Assembly (NCBI GenBank): GCA_038529355.1
Contig: JBCBDU010000067.1
Span: 1-10,446, forward strand
Direction: 5' to 3'
Length of the DNA: 10,446 bases
From: CALBPI01 sp038529355
GTDB lineage: Bacteria; Pseudomonadota; Gammaproteobacteria; Steroidobacterales; Woeseiaceae
Shown here: positions 6,582-10,446 of the stretch, piece by piece
How the letters are laid out: each line of letters opens with the position of its first letter
Position numbering within the stretch: position 1 is the stretch's first letter
The notes under the pieces: generated by a model
Databases searched by the model: none
What the model saw: only the letters and a program-made list of their open reading frames with translations
Told to the model about the DNA's origin: nothing
Program-made: the position numbers and the translations under genes

Positions 6582-7289
6582 TTGCTAAAAACTACAGAAG
6601 TCTTGCTGGATCCTGCTGTTTACAGTGAGACGCCAGACTATCTGTTTTGCGCCCGCGCGTGGCCACAGCAGCTCGGCGTTGCGGGTGCCGGCCGCGGTAC
6701 GACGCGTTTTGTCGGTGATCACAGCGGCAACTATGCGCTGCGTCACTACCACCGTGGCGGTCTTGTCGCCCGACTATCGCGAGATCGCTACCTGGCCAGC
6801 GGTGCACAGCGCTCGCGCAGTTTTCAGGAATGGCATTTGCTTGCGCACTTGCGACGGCTTGCTTTGCCAGTACCCGAACCTGTTGCGGCGCGTTACGCAC
6901 GCACCGGCGTGTTTTATCGCGCCGATATCTTGACGCGCATTATTCCGGATGTTGCCACACTGGCTGAGCGGCTGCGCGCAGGGGCATTGGCCGAACACGA
7001 CTGGCGGGCACTTGGGCAGCTTCTGGCGCGGTTCCATGAGCACGGTGTTTTCCACGCTGACCTGAATGCACACAATATTGTTGTGAACTCAGCAGGCGAC
7101 TGGTATCTGCTCGACTTCGACCGTGGCGAAATCCGCGCTGCCGGTGACTGGCAACAGGGCAATCTGGCGCGGCTACACCGATCCCTGAAAAAACTCGCAG
7201 GACAATATCCGACGCTTGCGTTTTCTGCCGCTGACTGGCGCGCGTTGCTGGACGGTTACTCGGAGTCTTCGGTCGCCAGGTCGGCGTAA
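6582..7289 (+). CDS. kdkA: 3-deoxy-D-manno-octulosonic acid (Kdo) kinase
   Basis: KdkA uses ATP to phosphorylate the Kdo residue attached to lipid A at the inner membrane. The 235-residue product, close to the family length of about 240, has the reduced kinase fold of the KdkA/WaaP group. GAGRGTTRFV in the N-terminal lobe resembles the KdkA glycine-rich segment, YALRHYHRGG follows it, the catalytic loop HADLNAHN is at 158-165 (D160 and N165), and LLDFDRG at 176-182 replaces the usual DFG with DFD (metal-binding D178). The reading frame stays open far upstream only as antisense of the GT9 gene. The best start is TTG at 6582, which has GGAG eight bases before it and gives MLKTTEVLLDP. An 18-codon ORF (6532-6588) ends across this start. 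The 3' end overlaps the convergent acyltransferase by 34 bases. Confidence 0.9.
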   Translation: MLKTTEVLLDPAVYSETPDYLFCARAWPQQLGVAGAGRGTTRFVGDHSGNYALRHYHRGGLVARLSRDRYLASGAQRSRSFQEWHLLAHLRRLALPVPEPVAARYARTGVFYRADILTRIIPDVATLAERLRAGALAEHDWRALGQLLARFHEHGVFHADLNAHNIVVNSAGDWYLLDFDRGEIRAAGDWQQGNLARLHRSLKKLAGQYPTLAFSAADWRALLDGYSESSVARSA

Positions 7290-8194
7290 GCATCCGGATA
7301 CGGCGCCGGTCGTCCCTTGAATTTGCGGTGCACCCAGAAATATTGTGCCGGCGAGCGGCGAATCTCGGACTCGATCAGCGCGGTGATCTGCTTTGTGTCG
7401 GCGACGGGATCATCGCCGGGGAAGTTCGGCAGCGCCGGGTGAATGTAAACATCGTAACCGGACAGATCAGCGCGCCGGTGCGGGAAAAAGCCGACGACTA
7501 CTGCGTTGCCGAGTCTGGCCAGACCGCTGGTCGCTGTATTGGTCATAGCCGGCTCGCCAAAGAAATCAATCAACGCACTTTGTTTGCGCCGGTAGCTTTG
7601 ATCCGGCGCATACCACACCGGCACCCCCGAGCGCAGGCTGCGCACCATCTGCTTGATGTTGTTTTTCTCTATGGTTTGGCGTCCGGCGCGTTCGCGACCG
7701 CGCCGGATCAGCTCATTGACCAGCGGGTTGCGATCCTTGCGAAACACCGCGTCAAAAGACAGGCCGTATGCGCGCAACGCGCTGCCACCCACTTCCAACG
7801 CACCGAAATGCGCGGTGAGCAAAATGACACGGCGCTCGGGATGCGCCTCCAGATGTTCGGTGCCATGCAACGTCACACGCGACAGCAAGCGTTGCGGACG
7901 GTAGTACGCCATCGCCATTTCGACGATGCTCAGTCCGAGATTCTCGAAATGGGCGGCGGTCAGCGCGTTTCGCTCGGCGCTGGACAGATCGCCAAAACAC
8001 AAGCGCAGGTTGCGCAGTACGATACGACGGCGTTTGCGCCCGACGCGCAGCGCCATGCGACCAATCGCCTTGCCAATGCGCATTTGCACGGCATGCGGCA
8101 ATACGCTGATTGCACGCAGGGCACCAAACAACAGCCAGACGGGCCAGTAGTTTGGTGTCAGGTAGCGGTGGAGATGGCGTGCCTGTTCGCTCAT
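7256..8194 (-). CDS. Lipid A secondary (lauroyl-type) acyltransferase, LpxL/HtrB family, copy 2 of the operon
   Basis: This is a membrane-anchored late acyltransferase of lipid A synthesis (LPLAT superfamily), transferring an acyl chain from acyl-ACP to Kdo-lipid A. The 312-residue length is typical. A single N-terminal hydrophobic segment (about 17-33, WPVWLLFGALRAISVLP) is followed by a basic patch. The catalytic HX4E motif is HFGALE (H129 and E134), followed by the usual APDQSYRRKQSALIDFFGEPA region and the conserved C-terminal YFWVHRKFKGRP. The E in HX4E is as in E. coli LpxL. I leave the symbol empty because LpxL, LpxP and LpxM cannot be separated safely here. The ATG at 8194 is five bases after the stop of the upstream paralogue and has no clear Shine-Dalgarno sequence, which suggests translational coupling. 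The 3' end overlaps kdkA in antisense. Confidence 0.92.
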   Translation of the reverse strand: MSEQARHLHRYLTPNYWPVWLLFGALRAISVLPHAVQMRIGKAIGRMALRVGRKRRRIVLRNLRLCFGDLSSAERNALTAAHFENLGLSIVEMAMAYYRPQRLLSRVTLHGTEHLEAHPERRVILLTAHFGALEVGGSALRAYGLSFDAVFRKDRNPLVNELIRRGRERAGRQTIEKNNIKQMVRSLRSGVPVWYAPDQSYRRKQSALIDFFGEPAMTNTATSGLARLGNAVVVGFFPHRRADLSGYDVYIHPALPNFPGDDPVADTKQITALIESEIRRSPAQYFWVHRKFKGRPAPYPDAYADLATEDSE

Positions 8195-8199
8195 GAGTG

Positions 8200-9105
8200 C
8201 TATGCAACCGACGGGTTCTTATCGTCTGCGCTCTTGAAGCGCCGGTGCACCCAATAGTACTGGTCTGGCGCTAACGCAACATGGCGTTGCACCATCGCAT
8301 TCAATCGCGTCGCATCATTAAGCGCGTCTGCGCCGAATCCAGACAAAGGTGACTCGATCGTGATCTTGAAGCGGCCGGTGCGGGTGCGAACGCAGCTTAC
8401 CGGTATGACTAGCGGCGCATGTTTGGCGACCAGCTTGGTTACCGTAGTGCTGGTCGGCGCCGGTACGCCAAAAAATGCCGCCTGCACGCTGCTGGCGGTG
8501 GTGTCGGCCTGATCGACGGCGAGCCAAATGTTGCTTTCGGTGCGCAGTCGACGGATCAGCGCCTTGGGATTGTGTTTGTCGATCAGCACACGCGCACAGC
8601 GCTTACGACCATGGCGCACGAATACATCCAGCAGCTCAATGCCCAAAGGCCGGTATAGCGCATCCATTGACGCATACAGATTCAGGCCGCGGCCGATGAT
8701 GTCTATCGTCGTGAAGTGCCCGGCGACCAGCAGCGCCGCCTGACCCGGTTTGCGATTGCGCAAATGGTCCAGACCTTGAATGTCGATCCACTTCGACAAG
8801 CGCGCATCTGATGCCCACCAGGCCATACCGATTTGCAGTAGCCCGATGCCCAGTTCCCGAAAATGGGCGCGCAGTAACGTCTCGCGCTCTGCATGCGTGA
8901 GGGTGGTAAACGCGAGCGCAATATTGCGTTGCGCAACGTCACGCCGCCGTTTGGCCAAACGCAGCGCGAGCCAACCGATGCCGGCGCCGAAACCTCGTTG
9001 CAGCCGCCACGGCAGCAAAACCAACAGGCGTTGTGCGCCGATCAGCGCCCAAACCGGCCAATGCCGCGGGTGCGCAAATTTGGGGTTCATATACTCTGCG
9101 CGCAT
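8200..9105 (-). CDS. Lipid A secondary acyltransferase, LpxL/HtrB family, copy 1 of the operon (divergent)
   Basis: This 301-residue protein is a paralogue of the next gene in the operon and shares its layout: N-terminal hydrophobic anchor (about 16-33), basic segment, acyltransferase core, and C-terminal YYWVHRRFKS. The catalytic motif is HFTTID (H130 and D135), so HX4D instead of HX4E. The region that is normally DQxYGRK-like reads VDQADTTASSVQAAFFG, which lacks the usual aromatic-basic residues. It may use a different acyl donor or act at a different position of lipid A. The start is uncertain: ATG at 9105 gives MRAEYMNPKF, and ATG at 9090 gives MNPKFAHPRHW, which is nearer the usual family start. 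A GAG lies eight bases before 9105. This is the first gene of the two-gene operon, divergent from htpX. Confidence 0.9.
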   Translation of the reverse strand: MRAEYMNPKFAHPRHWPVWALIGAQRLLVLLPWRLQRGFGAGIGWLALRLAKRRRDVAQRNIALAFTTLTHAERETLLRAHFRELGIGLLQIGMAWWASDARLSKWIDIQGLDHLRNRKPGQAALLVAGHFTTIDIIGRGLNLYASMDALYRPLGIELLDVFVRHGRKRCARVLIDKHNPKALIRRLRTESNIWLAVDQADTTASSVQAAFFGVPAPTSTTVTKLVAKHAPLVIPVSCVRTRTGRFKITIESPLSGFGADALNDATRLNAMVQRHVALAPDQYYWVHRRFKSADDKNPSVA

Positions 9106-9177
9106 TCGCCAGTCTCAAAAACCTGCCCTGGCGGGATCGCCACAGGTAGTGTACCGCGCCGAACAAACACCGTTGCG

Positions 9178-9206
9178 CTTGAAACGCGCTGCGGACGTCG
9201 CCATAT
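9178..9206 (+). promoter_or_regulatory. Sigma-32 (RpoH) heat-shock promoter of htpX
   Basis: CTTGAAA at 9178-9184 is a full match to the sigma-32 -35 element. After a 14-base spacer, CGCCATAT at 9199-9206 matches the -10 consensus CCCCATNT at all defined positions but one. Transcription would begin around 9213, leaving a leader of about 30 bases before the htpX ATG. This fits the known heat-shock control of htpX in enterobacteria. Confidence 0.7.
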
Positions 9207-9243
9207 TAAAGGGCAATCAGAGGCTGCAGAGGCACATACCTAG

Positions 9244-10134
9244 ATGAAACGTATCGGACTGTTTTTATTAACAAACGTGGCCATCCTGGCCGTGATCAGT
9301 ATTGTTTTCCAACTGTTAGGTCTGGAGGGCACGATTGATCGTAGCGGACAGCTCAATTTGACCGCCTTGCTGGTCATGTCTGCCATTATTGGTTTCGCAG
9401 GCTCATTTATCTCGCTGTTGATGTCGAAATGGATGGCTAAGCGCTCTACCGGTGCGCAGGTGATCGAGCAGCCACGCAATGAAACCGAGCAATGGTTGCT
9501 GGCGACCGTCAAGCGTCAGGCAGATCAGGCTGGCATCGGTACGCCGGAAGTCGCGATTTATGACTCACCGGAGGTCAACGCGTTCGCCACTGGGGCTAAC
9601 AAGAATAATGCGCTTGTCGCCGTCAGCACGGGTTTGATGCAGTCGATGACCCGCGACGAAGCTGAGGCGGTTTTGGCGCATGAGGTAACGCACGTTGCCA
9701 ATGGCGACATGGTGACGCTGACGCTGATCCAGGGCGTCGTGAACACCTTCGTTGTGTTCTTGTCGCGCATCGTCGGCTATTTCGTCGACCGCGTTGTGTT
9801 CAAGAACGAAAATGGCGTTGGCATTGGCTACTACGTTTCGTCGATTGTGGCGCAGATCGTTTTCGGCATCTTTGCCAGCATGATCGTGTCTTGGTTCTCA
9901 CGTCAGCGTGAGTTTCGCGCGGATGCCGGCGGTGCCCGGTTGTCCAGCCCGAAAAAAATGGCCGACGCGCTGCGACGATTGCAGTCAGGCCAACAGGGCG
10001 CCAACGATCTGCCGCGCGAGATGTCGGCTATGGGTATCGGTGGCATGACCGCAGAGGGTTTCAAGCGCTTGTTCATGACGCATCCGCCGCTTGAAGAGCG
10101 CATCGCTGTGCTCGAAAGGCCGGTACTGCGTTAA
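9244..10134 (+). CDS. htpX: Membrane zinc metalloprotease HtpX
   Basis: HtpX is an inner-membrane M48-family protease that works beside FtsH in removing damaged or misassembled membrane proteins. At 296 residues it matches E. coli HtpX (293). Two hydrophobic segments (about 4-26 and 41-60) precede the catalytic domain. The zinc site is AHEVTH (H146, E147, H150), followed by VANGDMVTLT. Two further membrane segments lie at about 157-183 and 196-218. The third zinc ligand is E223 in REFRADAGGA. The HExxH is HEVTH where many HtpX proteins have HEVSH. The AGAGG at 9228-9232 is 11 bases before the ATG, a long spacing. The gene stands alone, preceded by a sigma-32-type promoter, and ends three bases from the convergent AspA-family fragment. 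Confidence 0.96.
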   Translation: MKRIGLFLLTNVAILAVISIVFQLLGLEGTIDRSGQLNLTALLVMSAIIGFAGSFISLLMSKWMAKRSTGAQVIEQPRNETEQWLLATVKRQADQAGIGTPEVAIYDSPEVNAFATGANKNNALVAVSTGLMQSMTRDEAEAVLAHEVTHVANGDMVTLTLIQGVVNTFVVFLSRIVGYFVDRVVFKNENGVGIGYYVSSIVAQIVFGIFASMIVSWFSRQREFRADAGGARLSSPKKMADALRRLQSGQQGANDLPREMSAMGIGGMTAEGFKRLFMTHPPLEERIAVLERPVLR

Positions 10135-10137
10135 GCG

Positions 10138-10383
10138 CTATTCGGATTTGTCAGTGGCATCATCGTCCTGCGCAGGCGCGGCGATGATGTCATCTGACGG
10201 CTGGCTGACGCCAAGATGGAAAGCCGCAAAGCCTGGCATCACGACCTGATTGCGCGCCATGCCGATGATGCGTCCTGCCTGCGGCGCATAAATACCAATC
10301 GTGTCGTTCGTGATCGGGTCCGTAACCCGGCCCAGCAAATCACCCTCGGTGACGCGACTGCCCAATTCCACGTTGGCAATCAT
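10138..10383 (-). CDS. C-terminal domain fragment of a succinylglutamate desuccinylase/aspartoacylase-family protein
   Basis: The 81-residue reading frame matches the C-terminal beta-barrel domain of the AstE/AspA (M14-like) zinc hydrolase family. It reads VELGSRVTEGDLLGRVTDP, then APQAGRIIGMARNQVVMPGFAAFHLG, the pattern of this lipoyl-like domain, followed by an acidic tail. The catalytic zinc-binding domain, expected upstream, is not present in this frame. The frame continues upstream of the ATG at 10383 for only 13 codons to a TGA at 10425-10423, and the ATG lies inside a conserved strand, so it is not a real start. The segment just upstream is inverted relative to the family order (see the next entry). 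The family includes deacylases of amino-acid derivatives; the substrate cannot be told. A true small stand-alone protein is unlikely. Confidence 0.72.
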   Translation of the reverse strand: MIANVELGSRVTEGDLLGRVTDPITNDTIGIYAPQAGRIIGMARNQVVMPGFAAFHLGVSQPSDDIIAAPAQDDDATDKSE

Positions 10384-10446
10384 GAGAAACCGTGGACCGA
10401 GCGAGAAGAGATTTACTATCGCTCAGCGTGGGTGCGCGCCGATAAG
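10384..10446 (+). other. Displaced, inverted coding piece of the same AspA/AstE-family gene
   Basis: Read on the plus strand in the frame of 10381, this stretch gives EKPWTEREEIYYRSAWVRADK and runs off the window. In AspA/AstE-family proteins a segment like YxRSxWVRAxxGG comes just before the strand that reads (F)LMIANVELG, which here is on the minus strand immediately next door. The two halves are therefore in the wrong relative orientation. The join falls in GAGAAACCG (10384-10392), whose complement encodes R-F-L of the minus-strand frame. The assignment rests on my recall of the family pattern. Confidence 0.5.

Noticed and set aside
7328..8257. 309-codon plus-strand open frame
   Set aside because: It is antisense to the LpxL-type acyltransferase, whose catalytic and C-terminal motifs are unmistakable.
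10158..10189. Inverted repeat CATCATCG/CGATGATG with an inner palindrome, downstream of htpX
   Set aside because: It lies in the coding tail of the AspA-family gene, where repeated Asp/Ala/Ile codons can produce it, and no T-run follows on either side. A weak htpX terminator cannot be excluded.
10216..10383. Plus-strand open frame from ATG 10216 leading into the displaced EREEIYYRSAWVRADK segment
   Set aside because: Up to about 10383 it is simply the complement of the AspA-family barrel and has no protein-like features, so it is not a real 5' end for a plus-strand gene.

Overview
The window comes from a Gram-negative proteobacterium, most likely a gammaproteobacterium. It encodes a two-domain GlnE, heptose-containing LPS core enzymes, a Kdo kinase and two lipid A secondary acyltransferases. 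No mobile element, CRISPR array, tRNA or rRNA was seen. Genes are packed tightly, with small gaps and short overlaps; alternative starts (GTG for hldD and waaF, TTG for kdkA) occur. This is a core-genome region rather than an accessory island, and I do not see a convincing new multi-gene system in it.

Layout. Positions 1-306 have no confirmed intact gene. They hold a probable frameshifted minus-strand gene for an exported protein (1-188) and a strong inverted repeat ending in a T-run just ahead of glnE. On the plus strand, 307-5384 is a tight array: glnE, a small CHCC zinc-finger protein, hldD and waaF. Convergent to it, 3 bases away, is a second GT9 glycosyltransferase on the minus strand (5388-6434). 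Divergent from that gene is kdkA (plus, 6582-7289, TTG start). Its 3' end overlaps the last of two minus-strand LpxL/HtrB-type acyltransferases (7256-8194 and 8200-9105), which form a tandem operon. A divergent promoter region with a very good sigma-32 match leads to htpX (plus, 9244-10134). The right edge carries the C-terminal part of an AspA/AstE-family metalloenzyme on the minus strand.

Functionally, hldD makes the ADP-L-glycero-D-manno-heptose that WaaF, and probably the second GT9 enzyme, transfer to the inner core. KdkA phosphorylates Kdo, and the two acyltransferases complete lipid A. GlnE controls glutamine synthetase, and HtpX is an inner-membrane quality-control protease.

The most unusual observation is at the right edge. 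The minus-strand AspA-family reading frame loses homology at about 10387-10393. The peptide that should precede it in that family (YYRSAWVRADK, normally followed by GG) is instead encoded in the opposite direction, on the plus strand, in the last 60 bases. This looks like a fold-back chimera or a small inversion between short inverted repeats. The other points worth checking are the glnE leader structure, the RpoH-type promoter of htpX, the apparent one-base frameshift at the left edge and the kdkA translation start.
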